Shown here in pieces: positions 22,811-30,103 of a stretch of 43,978 bases of DNA (position 1 is its first letter; each line of letters begins with the position of its first letter). The stretch is from a virus: the IMG/VR virus record IMGVR_UViG_3300028372_000015, positions 1-43,978 of that record; one strand, 5' to 3'. The notes under the pieces are model-generated. The model had not been told where the DNA came from. It saw nothing but the letters and a program-made list of their open reading frames with translations, and searched no databases. Made by a program: the position numbers and the translations under genes.

Positions 22811-23795
22811 CGTTGATGATCGCCTGAAATCTATAAATGAATGCTTCCAGGTGTATTCGTTGGATAGCCGACTCCGATACATTATTCATCGCTTTGAACA
22901 GATAATCACTCAAGTCGATGATTGCTTCACCGATAAGATCTTTCCGATTAATGGCATCCATGATCGTCGGAATGTTGCTGAACATCACTTGATAGTACTC
23001 TCCGTAATTGTTATTGTCGATGCCATCCGTCAAAGAAAAGATAACACCAAAATCAAAACCATCTACCGTCCAGCATTCGACCCACGATTCGAACGATTCG
23101 GTTTTGCTTGTGCCGGTGTCAGGCATCCCGATGATCTTGTTGGTTATCGATTGTTGCAAACTGTTAATCGTGGCTCTTATATCAGGTTCATACTTACTAT
23201 AGTGAGCTCCGATGCGTTCCATCACCCCGTCGTCCGCCTCGTCGATCTCGATGTTGCCTTCCTGTTCTTCGGCTTCGCAAATATCCACAAGACGATCAAT
23301 AACCATTTCACGATCGTGTTCATTGAAATCGAACGAAGTACACCGGCTAACTAATGGAGCTTCTAGCTTCTTCACGTAGTTCGTGGTGAAAATGAACCTG
23401 ACATATAGGAACTTCTCAATAGTATCAAACAGCGCTTGTTGTGCATCCTTGGTTAACCGGTGAGCTTCCTCAATGACCACCACCTTGTAGTCTCCATAGA
23501 TAGGCTTCATCTGGCAGAAGGGTTCGATGGTCTCTCGAATCACTTCCAGTTTATTTTTGGTGGAACCGTTGATCCTCAGTATTTCATTGCCGTCGATTTT
23601 GAACTTGCGTATCAGCAAACTACCAAACGAAGATTTCCCCGTACCTTGAATACCGGACAATACCAAGTTAGGGAATATGCCGTGGGATTCCCATTCCCTC
23701 TCCATCTCCATCATCTTCTCAGACGGAAATATATAATCATCCATTTCCGTTGGGCGATACTTCTCTGCCCAAATTTTATCTTTGAAATTTGTCAC
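22800..23795 (-). CDS. 44: Clamp loader large subunit, T4 gp44
   Basis: The 331-residue AAA+ ATPase opens the sliding clamp and places it on DNA with gp62. It has EKYRPTEMDDYI at the start, Walker A GIQGTGKS (about residues 48-55), Walker B VVVIEEAHRLTKDAQQAL, sensor FTTNYVKKLEAPLVSRC with the SRC arginine-finger motif, and the helical collar. I choose GTG 23795 as start because AAAGGAG lies 5 bases upstream; the GTG at 23801 overlaps that site. The start overlaps the previous stop (GTGA). Confidence 0.93.
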   Translation of the reverse strand: MTNFKDKIWAEKYRPTEMDDYIFPSEKMMEMEREWESHGIFPNLVLSGIQGTGKSSFGSLLIRKFKIDGNEILRINGSTKNKLEVIRETIEPFCQMKPIYGDYKVVVIEEAHRLTKDAQQALFDTIEKFLYVRFIFTTNYVKKLEAPLVSRCTSFDFNEHDREMVIDRLVDICEAEEQEGNIEIDEADDGVMERIGAHYSKYEPDIRATINSLQQSITNKIIGMPDTGTSKTESFESWVECWTVDGFDFGVIFSLTDGIDNNNYGEYYQVMFSNIPTIMDAINRKDLIGEAIIDLSDYLFKAMNNVSESAIQRIHLEAFIYRFQAIINDGE

Positions 23796-24115
23796 AAACA
23801 CTCCACTCCTTTAACAAATAATTCTTTGTTTTCAAACTCTACCAGTATGGATGATTCGTTGACGAAATACAGCATCTCTGGTCGTAAGTTCTTAAACACC
23901 ACCGTAGGCGATAGTAAAATGTTTCTCAATGGTATATTGCCATCAACCGCCATCCGATTCGGCATTGGGAAATATACCTCTTCGCCTACAGCAGCTAAGC
24001 AAGCAGACGGCATCTTTTTCTTGTATATGATCATATCGGACGTCCTGTCATCCAAAACAAAGACATCAAACGCCATCTGAAAAAACAGTCCGCTATCCGA
24101 AATATCAAGATCCAT
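23792..24115 (-). CDS. Hypothetical protein, 107 residues
   Basis: I start at ATG 24115, inside the end of the GroES-like gene. The protein is strand-rich with a Pro/Met-rich middle (EEVYFPMPNRMAV). It resembles nothing I know. It lies between the GroES-like gene and gp44 and overlaps both. Confidence 0.68.
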   Translation of the reverse strand: MDLDISDSGLFFQMAFDVFVLDDRTSDMIIYKKKMPSACLAAVGEEVYFPMPNRMAVDGNIPLRNILLSPTVVFKNLRPEMLYFVNESSILVEFENKELFVKGVECL

Positions 24116-24389
24116 CGAGCACTCCAACCACCTCGTTGATTGAGGTAATGCCATACTGGTCGTTGTTGATGCGGAAGGGTGGGGTTACTCGTTCCCAAGA
24201 AACCAGAACGACGTCTCCTATATTCACATCCGAAACTGATTCCGATTTCTTGACGACCCGGAAGTAACTCAAATCCATATCGGTATCCTTTATATCAAGG
24301 ATCAACCCAGTTTCACTCAGGTACGCGTCAGGATCTATACGTTCGATTAGTAGATCGTCATGCAAGGGCTTGAAGTTCGCTATATCCAT
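24105..24389 (-). CDS. GroES-like co-chaperonin (T4 gp31-type)
   Basis: I start at ATG 24389 behind AAGAGG, since the longer frame would overlap the promoter; the product has 94 residues. The layout is that of GroES: FKPLHDDLLIERID at the start (GroES RPLHDRVIVKR), a mobile-loop place with TGLIL, then VVKKSESVSDVNIGDVVLVSW (in parts: VSDVNIGDVVLV, matching VKVGDIVIF) and a last strand pair. Phage co-chaperonins replace GroES on host GroEL to fold the large capsid protein. The hydrophobic IVL tripeptide of GroES reads LIL here. It has its own strong promoter. Confidence 0.7.
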   Translation of the reverse strand: MDIANFKPLHDDLLIERIDPDAYLSETGLILDIKDTDMDLSYFRVVKKSESVSDVNIGDVVLVSWERVTPPFRINNDQYGITSINEVVGVLDGS

Positions 24390-24416
24390 GTGTAATACCT
24401 CTTTTTTGTCAACGGT

Positions 24417-24445
24417 ATTATGGGCGCATGTCATGAGATTGTCAA
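24417..24445 (-). promoter_or_regulatory. Strong sigma70-like promoter before the GroES-like gene
   Basis: On the minus strand TTGACA (24445-24440) and CATAAT (24422-24417) are 17 bases apart. The -35 box overlaps the stop of the upstream polymerase fragment gene. The promoter probably drives the GroES-like, gp44, gp62 and polymerase-core gene group. Confidence 0.75.
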
Positions 24446-24954
24446 TCTATTTTTGAGAACTCTCGGAAGTTGATGTGATACTTAACTGCATCGATATCAT
24501 GGATCTCCAGCAGGTAAAGTACGTAGGATGCACAAGACGACCCCCGACCTACTCCCCACACTACGTTATCTGATTTGAATCGATCAATCATATTAACCAA
24601 GTTCAAAACAAACGGTGTTAATCCGTATTCGATAAAAAAGCTCATCTCTAATTCGATACGGTCTGCACATAAATCGCTGGCGGAATCAAACCGATCGGCG
24701 TTCATGATAAGAGCATATACCTCATCGATATCGTATTCAGTCTGATTGCGGCGGATGTCCAGTGGCTGAAAATCTTCGTCATCCACTGCAAGATCTTTTT
24801 GATAGAGCATCTTGTACACCTCCGAGTCGAAGGACGGTAGTACCTTATAATGGTCCGGGGGTGCATTGCCTTCGACGATCATGGATGACATGAATTCTTC
24901 AGTAACCAATACCTTGCCGGAATCCAAAATAATCTTGTGGTCAAGTTCTATCAT
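24442..24954 (-). CDS. Family C DNA polymerase (DnaE-like), N-terminal palm fragment
   Basis: The 170-residue product matches the DnaE palm just before the catalytic Asp strand. DRIELEMSFFIEYGL fits the RLEYELEVINKMGF region. VWGVGRGSSCASYVLYLLEI fits [21 protein letters not shown], which binds the incoming nucleotide phosphates. DAVKYHINFREF fits DPLEFDLLFERF. It stops six residues later, exactly where MPDFDVDF would follow; the 199-residue gene at 20725-21324 begins with that motif. The first 100 residues are acidic and unlike the PHP domain. Together the two chains would make a polymerase core of about 370 residues against about 1160 in DnaE. Assembly and activity are inferred. Confidence 0.75.
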   Translation of the reverse strand: MIELDHKIILDSGKVLVTEEFMSSMIVEGNAPPDHYKVLPSFDSEVYKMLYQKDLAVDDEDFQPLDIRRNQTEYDIDEVYALIMNADRFDSASDLCADRIELEMSFFIEYGLTPFVLNLVNMIDRFKSDNVVWGVGRGSSCASYVLYLLEIHDIDAVKYHINFREFSKID

Positions 24955-25421
24955 AAAAAATACGGAAACGCAATGTTTTTTGTCTTTTTATAACAGTCTT
25001 TTTCTGAAATCAAGATGGCTCTATCTTTCCCCAGCATAACCGGCAGTATGTTGCTGCTGAACGGCAGCCTACATGATCGCTCTTCAGGATCCACCATAAC
25101 GACTTTCATTTCTTCCATACTCCATTTCTCAGGGGTCAGCTCACTCTTGTATGTGTATGTGCTAAAGTCTCGTCCCATGAGCTCATCTACTCGAACCCAG
25201 TCCACAGACTCGCTCGCTATGTCAGCTACCATCACGTACATGTGGCCGGGTAGTTCGATGCTTCTACGTCCGACCATTAAAGTGTACCACAGTACCGGCT
25301 CTGAATCATACCAGAATATTTTTTTGACAAGGAACATGTCTTCTTCTTTAATATTGTACTCAAAGAATAAGAAATCATCAGAAGAGTCAAGTGCTTGGTA
25401 GTGTTGGTTGATCAATTTCAA
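24951..25421 (-). CDS. Hypothetical protein, 156 residues, TTG start
   Basis: The start is TTG 25421 with GGTGGA 6 bases upstream, directly after the uvsW stop. The protein is strand-rich (EPVLWYTLMVGRRSIELPGH) with an acidic Met/Val middle. I do not recognise it. Its stop overlaps the start of the polymerase palm fragment, so a partner role for that protein is possible from position alone. Confidence 0.68.
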   Translation of the reverse strand: MKLINQHYQALDSSDDFLFFEYNIKEEDMFLVKKIFWYDSEPVLWYTLMVGRRSIELPGHMYVMVADIASESVDWVRVDELMGRDFSTYTYKSELTPEKWSMEEMKVVMVDPEERSCRLPFSSNILPVMLGKDRAILISEKDCYKKTKNIAFPYFL

Positions 25422-25423
25422 TA

Positions 25424-26911
25424 TTATTCCACCCTAAGTTTTAGTTGGCTCTTGAAGAAAGGATACCCCTTCTTCTTGTAATAGCGTATGCGTCTTTTCT
25501 CTTGCTTTTTGGATAGTAATGTGTTCGTGTAAATATCTACCACATTGATCTTATCGTACACCCCGTCCTTACGGAGACCCCGGCCAATCCCCTGGCCAAT
25601 GTATCTAGGATTCGCTCCGACGTCAATGAGGAACACATTATAGATCTCATTGATTGATATACCGGTGCCCGTTGTTTCAATCGTTGCCACCAGTAGATAG
25701 TCATCTCGTTCCTGAAATTTCTTATAGTACTCTTCCCTGAGTTTTGGTGGGGTATTGTTGTCAATGAAATCCAAATCCAGCGCTTGTGAGATATACTTTC
25801 CTGCTTCTGGCTTACACAGTATAAGAGCGTTTTTACCGTCCCACCGTTCGTCTATCGCAGTGATGATTGCTTCAAATCGTTCTTCGCATTTATCAAGATG
25901 GGTTTTCTCGTGAGCCCATTCCCAGTTTTCAACGCCAATCTCAACCACCAACATCTGACCGAGAACATCCTCAATCTCAACCATCTCAACAGTAAAATCG
26001 GATACATGTCCCTTGGCCAAAAGTTCCCCCACATTGACATCAATCAAGGTATCATCCGAAAAAGCATCCCCTCCGATATGAGCAAGTATTCTAGCTCTTT
26101 TTAAAGGATCTTTCGCTTTCTCCGGAAGAGTTCCTGTTAGTCCTACCCTGATAGGGCAATCCCCCAGGCAATTAACGATGAACTCTTGGAATTGTTCCCC
26201 GAACTCATGTACCTCATCACACAACCACACTCCACAGAAACCATCCAGGTGTTCGGTCATGTTGCTCGCCAACTTCTTCGTAGTAATGATGTGTTGTGCG
26301 TTGGCTATCTTATCCCCTCTCTTCTTCGAAGGAGTCGTTGCATCAACGATCGTTGCATCAACACCGAACTCGGCATATTCAGCTTTCAGTTGCTTGCATA
26401 GTTTGGAATCCTTGGTGATAGTCAGCGATCGGTAGTGTGGCTCGTACAGTTTAATGCAACCGGCCATTATGCCAGATTTACCGCCAGAAGTGCCTACCTC
26501 GATGATACCTCTCTCATTGTGTAGGATAGCATTGATCCCGGTCAATTGATGATCGTATAAATCGTGCGGGAATCCGTATTGGCGGAAGTAATCCTTGGTT
26601 ATGGTGGTAGACCGCATCAGGTCGGCATCATGTTTCATATCAATACGCATGTCATTCAATTCGAAGTCATCAGACTGAATCGCAAACTCTTCGTCCAGTA
26701 TGTCAATAACATCATCCAACATGTTAAGATAGAATAATCCATCCTGACGAAACAGAGATGTCTTACCATCCCACATACCGACCTTGAATGCCGCCGTGAT
26801 GAAAGCGCCCGGTTCCATGTACCCGGTACGTTCAATGATCCGACCAATATGCTCATCGGTAAGACCGTCTATCTTACCGACAATCTCATCCATAATATTC
26901 AGCGTAATCAT
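25424..26911 (-). CDS. uvsW: Recombination DNA-RNA helicase UvsW
   Basis: The 495-residue superfamily 2 helicase unwinds R-loops and branched DNA and switches T4 replication from origin to recombination mode. The motifs are clear: a YDHQLTGINAIL Q-like motif, Walker A GTSGGKS (140-146), DEVH box LCDEVHEFG, LTGTLPE, and in the second lobe VATIETTGTGISI and QGIGRGLRKDG (motif VI). The N-terminal 100 residues match the UvsW DNA-binding domain in layout. It lies next to uvsY and uvsX. Confidence 0.93.
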   Translation of the reverse strand: MITLNIMDEIVGKIDGLTDEHIGRIIERTGYMEPGAFITAAFKVGMWDGKTSLFRQDGLFYLNMLDDVIDILDEEFAIQSDDFELNDMRIDMKHDADLMRSTTITKDYFRQYGFPHDLYDHQLTGINAILHNERGIIEVGTSGGKSGIMAGCIKLYEPHYRSLTITKDSKLCKQLKAEYAEFGVDATIVDATTPSKKRGDKIANAQHIITTKKLASNMTEHLDGFCGVWLCDEVHEFGEQFQEFIVNCLGDCPIRVGLTGTLPEKAKDPLKRARILAHIGGDAFSDDTLIDVNVGELLAKGHVSDFTVEMVEIEDVLGQMLVVEIGVENWEWAHEKTHLDKCEERFEAIITAIDERWDGKNALILCKPEAGKYISQALDLDFIDNNTPPKLREEYYKKFQERDDYLLVATIETTGTGISINEIYNVFLIDVGANPRYIGQGIGRGLRKDGVYDKINVVDIYTNTLLSKKQEKRRIRYYKKKGYPFFKSQLKLRVE

Positions 26912-27189
26912 GTTAGCAGATCCCGATCATCATTACCTTCAACCTCGATTCTGAACTGAATGTATACGTAAAGATCAGCCATCATCTTTTCCATGTTGGC
27001 GGTGTCCACCTCGGCAATTGATCGATTTCTATGCATTGCCATCGTAAGTCGAGTGTGGGCTTGCTCCAGTTCTCCGAGTGGCTTATCCCTCCAGGCGCAC
27101 AGACACTCTTCCGGTATATCGTGCATCTTCATGAGAACTTCGGGACTTACGTCTGACCAGTCTGTTATCTTCTTATCATCATCACTCAT
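26908..27189 (-). CDS. Hypothetical protein, 93 residues
   Basis: The protein is acidic and helical, with a long central helix (LEQAHTRLTMAMHRNRS). It overlaps uvsY and uvsW by 4 bases on each side, so it is expressed with them. I do not recognise it; a helper role in recombination is possible from position. Confidence 0.7.
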   Translation of the reverse strand: MSDDDKKITDWSDVSPEVLMKMHDIPEECLCAWRDKPLGELEQAHTRLTMAMHRNRSIAEVDTANMEKMMADLYVYIQFRIEVEGNDDRDLLT

Positions 27190-27638
27190 ATTACGTAGTT
27201 TTCCTTATCATTGATGACCACATCGCAGACATTTTTTAGAACGTACCCACGAGTCTTAATGGAGTCAAGAACGCCTTCAGTATTACCTTTCAACAGCTTC
27301 GCTCGGTTCAGTATCTTCTTGGATTTCACAACTTCATGATCACTGAGTGCATATGTCTTAGCTTCAGATACTTGAAGCTTCTTATAGCTATCCGACATCA
27401 ACTCCTTGAATGCAATTGAGAACAGTCGTTCGGTTTCGTCTTCAGCACAATGCATGATCCAACAAATATGCCGGTAGATCTGTTCCCACCTCAGTTGGAT
27501 GGTCACCTGATTTTTAAGGCACTCCGATAGTACACTGTTTTCAATAGAAATTGAAAGTTCGTCGTTATCGAAGGTGTCTTCAAAAATAGAGTCGAAGTCG
27601 TTTAGCTCATCTTCTAATTTTTGAAGAACATCAATCAT
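27186..27638 (-). CDS. uvsY: Recombination mediator UvsY
   Basis: The 150-residue helical protein ends with a segment that matches T4 UvsY: GVLDSIKTRGYVLKNVCDV (about residues 121-139) against ALDAIKSRGFAIKHIQDM. The upstream KILNRAKLLKGNTE fits the long helix before it. UvsY loads UvsX on single-stranded DNA covered by SSB. The first 40 residues are acidic and longer than in T4. Direct linkage to uvsX supports the call. Confidence 0.85.
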   Translation of the reverse strand: MIDVLQKLEDELNDFDSIFEDTFDNDELSISIENSVLSECLKNQVTIQLRWEQIYRHICWIMHCAEDETERLFSIAFKELMSDSYKKLQVSEAKTYALSDHEVVKSKKILNRAKLLKGNTEGVLDSIKTRGYVLKNVCDVVINDKENYVI

Positions 27639-28660
27639 ACTGATTCCTCTCCTTCGATTTCCTTAAGAACTTCAAGATCATCGCGTTCCTTGATCTCTGC
27701 TTCGTTGAATTTAGTAATCAGGTAGTCTGCATGTTGAGAAAAAGTCTTCTTTTGAAACTTAACCTCTTTACCATTTTCGTCGATGAAAGTAAACCATCCC
27801 CCATTCTTCTGGATTATGCCTTCGTCAGCCAGGATATCCGGTACCCCATCATAAGGATCAATACCGGTGGCATATGGGATGAGGATCTCTTTAGCCACAC
27901 CAAGTTGGTTGTATCGAGTCTTTTTAGTGGTTACTTTCATCTTGATGCCGGTTTGCTTCGTCCCTTCTTTGAGATTTAACTTATCCAACAGGATCGAGAT
28001 GGAAGGGATGTACAATTGAGCATTGCCGCCAGATACTTTGAATTTTCCTTCACCATTCATGACGTTCTGGTTTTCGTAAACATGCAGGCTGTACCAGAAA
28101 AACATATCCCGGTCACCCACCTTCGAGTTCACATTCTGGACGAATTGCTTGTACGACTTAGCTTTACGACCCATATCATTCGCGAGTTCACCTTCTTTTT
28201 CAAACTTTTCTATCTCTGCTTCGAGTTCCAAGTTCGATAAAGAATCGACGATGACTGCCACTTTCTCATCTTTATCGAACTCCCGAAGAATATCCGAGAA
28301 CACGGCAACCGCCTCTTCAACGGAATACACCCGTATAGGAGTGAACTTCTCATCACTCATATCCACGTTCAAGCGGGCGAGAAACTCTTCGTCTATTGCG
28401 TTTTCGGAATCAAAATAGAAAATGTGGTAGCCTTCATCTTGCATAGCTTTTGCGATGTTGCCTAACAACAAGGACTTGCCTGATCCCTGGGGGCCAGCAA
28501 TACATCCTGTACGGCGGTTAGGTACGCCTTTTGATAAAGATCCGGTGATTACATAGTTGAGCGCCATGCTCCCGGTAGATACCCATCGATCGATCTTCGA
28601 CAGGCTTGTGGGGATACCCCGTTTGTTGATTCTGGTTCGAAATTTGTCGAATTTGCTCAT
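27635..28660 (-). CDS. uvsX: RecA-like recombinase UvsX
   Basis: The 341-residue strand-exchange protein has Walker A GPQGSGKS (56-63), the Glu-containing YFDSENAID strand, Walker B VAVIVDSLSNL, and a KVSGGNAQLYIPSISILL region matching the DNA-binding L2 part. It is the central recombinase for T4-type recombination-dependent replication and repair. It is first in an operon with uvsY and uvsW, with a strong promoter 31 bases upstream of its ATG. Confidence 0.95.
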   Translation of the reverse strand: MSKFDKFRTRINKRGIPTSLSKIDRWVSTGSMALNYVITGSLSKGVPNRRTGCIAGPQGSGKSLLLGNIAKAMQDEGYHIFYFDSENAIDEEFLARLNVDMSDEKFTPIRVYSVEEAVAVFSDILREFDKDEKVAVIVDSLSNLELEAEIEKFEKEGELANDMGRKAKSYKQFVQNVNSKVGDRDMFFWYSLHVYENQNVMNGEGKFKVSGGNAQLYIPSISILLDKLNLKEGTKQTGIKMKVTTKKTRYNQLGVAKEILIPYATGIDPYDGVPDILADEGIIQKNGGWFTFIDENGKEVKFQKKTFSQHADYLITKFNEAEIKERDDLEVLKEIEGEESV

Positions 28661-28690
28661 GTAAGTTGACCCTCTCTGTACAGTCTAGTT

Positions 28691-28720
28691 ATTGTACCCT
28701 TTGTGTACAGAGATTGTCAA
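28691..28720 (-). promoter_or_regulatory. Strong sigma70-like promoter before uvsX
   Basis: On the minus strand TTGACA (28720-28715) is followed after 18 bases by TACAAT (28696-28691). It lies between phoH and uvsX and should drive the uvsX-uvsY-uvsW operon. Confidence 0.78.
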
Positions 28721-28744
28721 CTGATTCATGCGCTTAACGGACGA

Positions 28745-29503
28745 TCATTCATCGACTCCGTATTCTGCTGTCAGGAACGCTTTGACCAATCCCGAACGAA
28801 CAATATCATCCAGTTTATACTCCACCGTCGCGGACATCTGTGTTGGCATCTGGGAGATAACTTCCATCAGCTTACCGAATCCGCTCATCTCTCGTTTTGA
28901 CTTTGAAGCCAAATCGTCCTGGCGGTGATCTCCACACAGAACCACTTTACTATGCAAACCGCACCGGGTGATGACGGTAGACAGTTCGTGGTAGGTGCAA
29001 GATTGCATCTCGTCGATAATGATAACGGCTCGATCGTAGGTGGTGGATCTCAGAAATGAGGTCGATTTGAACTCAAGGTACCCCAACGACTTCAAATTAT
29101 CGTACTGGTCCCCGTTATACGTGGAAATCATCTCGTTAACCATTGCCCGGTACCCTGCTTCGTAATGAGAATTCTTCTCAGTATCGTCACCAGGCATAAA
29201 TCCCATATCCCGTGTTTGTACCGCACTTCTGACGATAATCACCTTGTCTACTGACGTAGTGGGATCAAAGACCTCAGAGAGAGCCGCATAAAGCGCCATG
29301 AACGTTTTTCCGGTACCAGCGCAACCGTACTGCATGATTAGCGGGCACTGGCTGTAGTAAGCCTGTAGGAAGTCGTCTTGGCGGTCGCTTTTCGTTTTGA
29401 GGGATATCAGGTCGTGGGGGTGAAACTTCTTGCGGGAGAGAGATTTTGCTACGTTAAGGTCGGTAACATTACCTTGGTCAAACTTTTGCTTCTTCGAGGA
29501 CAT
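28745..29503 (-). CDS. phoH: PhoH-like ATPase
   Basis: I start at ATG 29503, behind GGAG, for 252 residues; an upstream ATG at 29539 lacks a good ribosome binding site. The ATPase core has Walker A YGCAGTGKTFMAL, a Walker B VIIIDEMQ (helicase-like DEMQ) and a VVLCGDHRQDDL motif, all typical of PhoH. The KTKSDRQDDFLQAY start of the domain is also typical. PhoH is widespread in marine and T4-like phages; its activity is RNA-helicase or RNase-like in some bacteria, but its phage role is not settled. Confidence 0.93.
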   Translation of the reverse strand: MSSKKQKFDQGNVTDLNVAKSLSRKKFHPHDLISLKTKSDRQDDFLQAYYSQCPLIMQYGCAGTGKTFMALYAALSEVFDPTTSVDKVIIVRSAVQTRDMGFMPGDDTEKNSHYEAGYRAMVNEMISTYNGDQYDNLKSLGYLEFKSTSFLRSTTYDRAVIIIDEMQSCTYHELSTVITRCGLHSKVVLCGDHRQDDLASKSKREMSGFGKLMEVISQMPTQMSATVEYKLDDIVRSGLVKAFLTAEYGVDE

Positions 29504-29539
29504 CAATGAATCTCCAGATTGTAGTTCGGCGTCTGCCAT

Positions 29540-29832
29540 TCATATTTAAGATTAACTCATAGGAATTCACTTTAACCTCACTCTCCACTGGAACATTGAC
29601 CAAAGAAATATTGTGTTAGGGAAGTGGGGGGGTTCGCTGCGCTGGCGAGCTGAAGTTTAGCTAAACGTTTAATGCCGATGAATGCTGCGTTTCAGCGATG
29701 TTTTGCTCAATTATATCCTCTAGGGAAATGACACGATTCTCTCTAGGGAAATAGCCTCTGTAAAACGCTGTTAGAAATGATTGCCAAACACTGTTCAGAT
29801 AGAGTTAATAATGGACTATTGGGGATCGTTGA
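29540..29832. other. Divergent non-coding switch region
   Basis: This gap of about 290 bases lies between minus-strand phoH and the plus-strand late genes and holds no convincing gene. It contains a 12-base perfect palindrome GTTTAGCTAAAC (29655-29666), a hairpin with ATGCTG and CAGCGAT arms (29691-29709), and a 12-base direct repeat CTCTAGGGAAAT (29718-29729 and 29741-29752). It may hold regulatory sites or a replication origin. Confidence 0.5.
29718..29752. repeat. 12-base direct repeat pair, CTCTAGGGAAAT
   Basis: Two perfect copies of CTCTAGGGAAAT start 23 bases apart, close to two helical turns. They lie about 80 bases upstream of the late promoter octamer at 29833. Such spacing suits a DNA-binding protein, but no known site matches. 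Confidence 0.6.
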
Positions 29833-29840
29833 CTAAATAA
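29833..29840 (+). promoter_or_regulatory. Late promoter octamer CTAAATAA
   Basis: CTAAATAA is 20 bases upstream of the first plus-strand gene (29861) and would start the tail transcript that includes the sheath gene. Confidence 0.65.
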
Positions 29841-29860
29841 CGTAAAAGAGAATTTATTAT

Positions 29861-30103
29861 ATGAAGATTTTGACAAACAAGAAGAGTTATCAATTGAAAG
29901 CAGTCATCGAAAAGAAAGATTGCCTCCGTTCATACTACCTAGTATCCGGACAGTCGATGACTACTTCTGGGCAGATAGTATCTGTCGAAAATGGAATTCA
30001 TGTGGGAGAGACACCCAAACGAGTAAATAGGAAGTCCGAATCAACAGAAATGAATACTCAAGACGAAAAACAAACTATGGAGATAGAACATAATGAGCTT
30101 TAA
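29861..30103 (+). CDS. Hypothetical protein, 80 residues, before the sheath gene
   Basis: The frame has AAAAGAGAA upstream of the ATG and overlaps the sheath start by 11 bases. The N-terminal half is basic (KILTNKKSYQLKAVIEKKD) and the C-terminal half is polar and acidic. Family unknown. Position behind a late promoter and coupling to gp18 support a real gene. Confidence 0.62.
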   Translation: MKILTNKKSYQLKAVIEKKDCLRSYYLVSGQSMTTSGQIVSVENGIHVGETPKRVNRKSESTEMNTQDEKQTMEIEHNEL

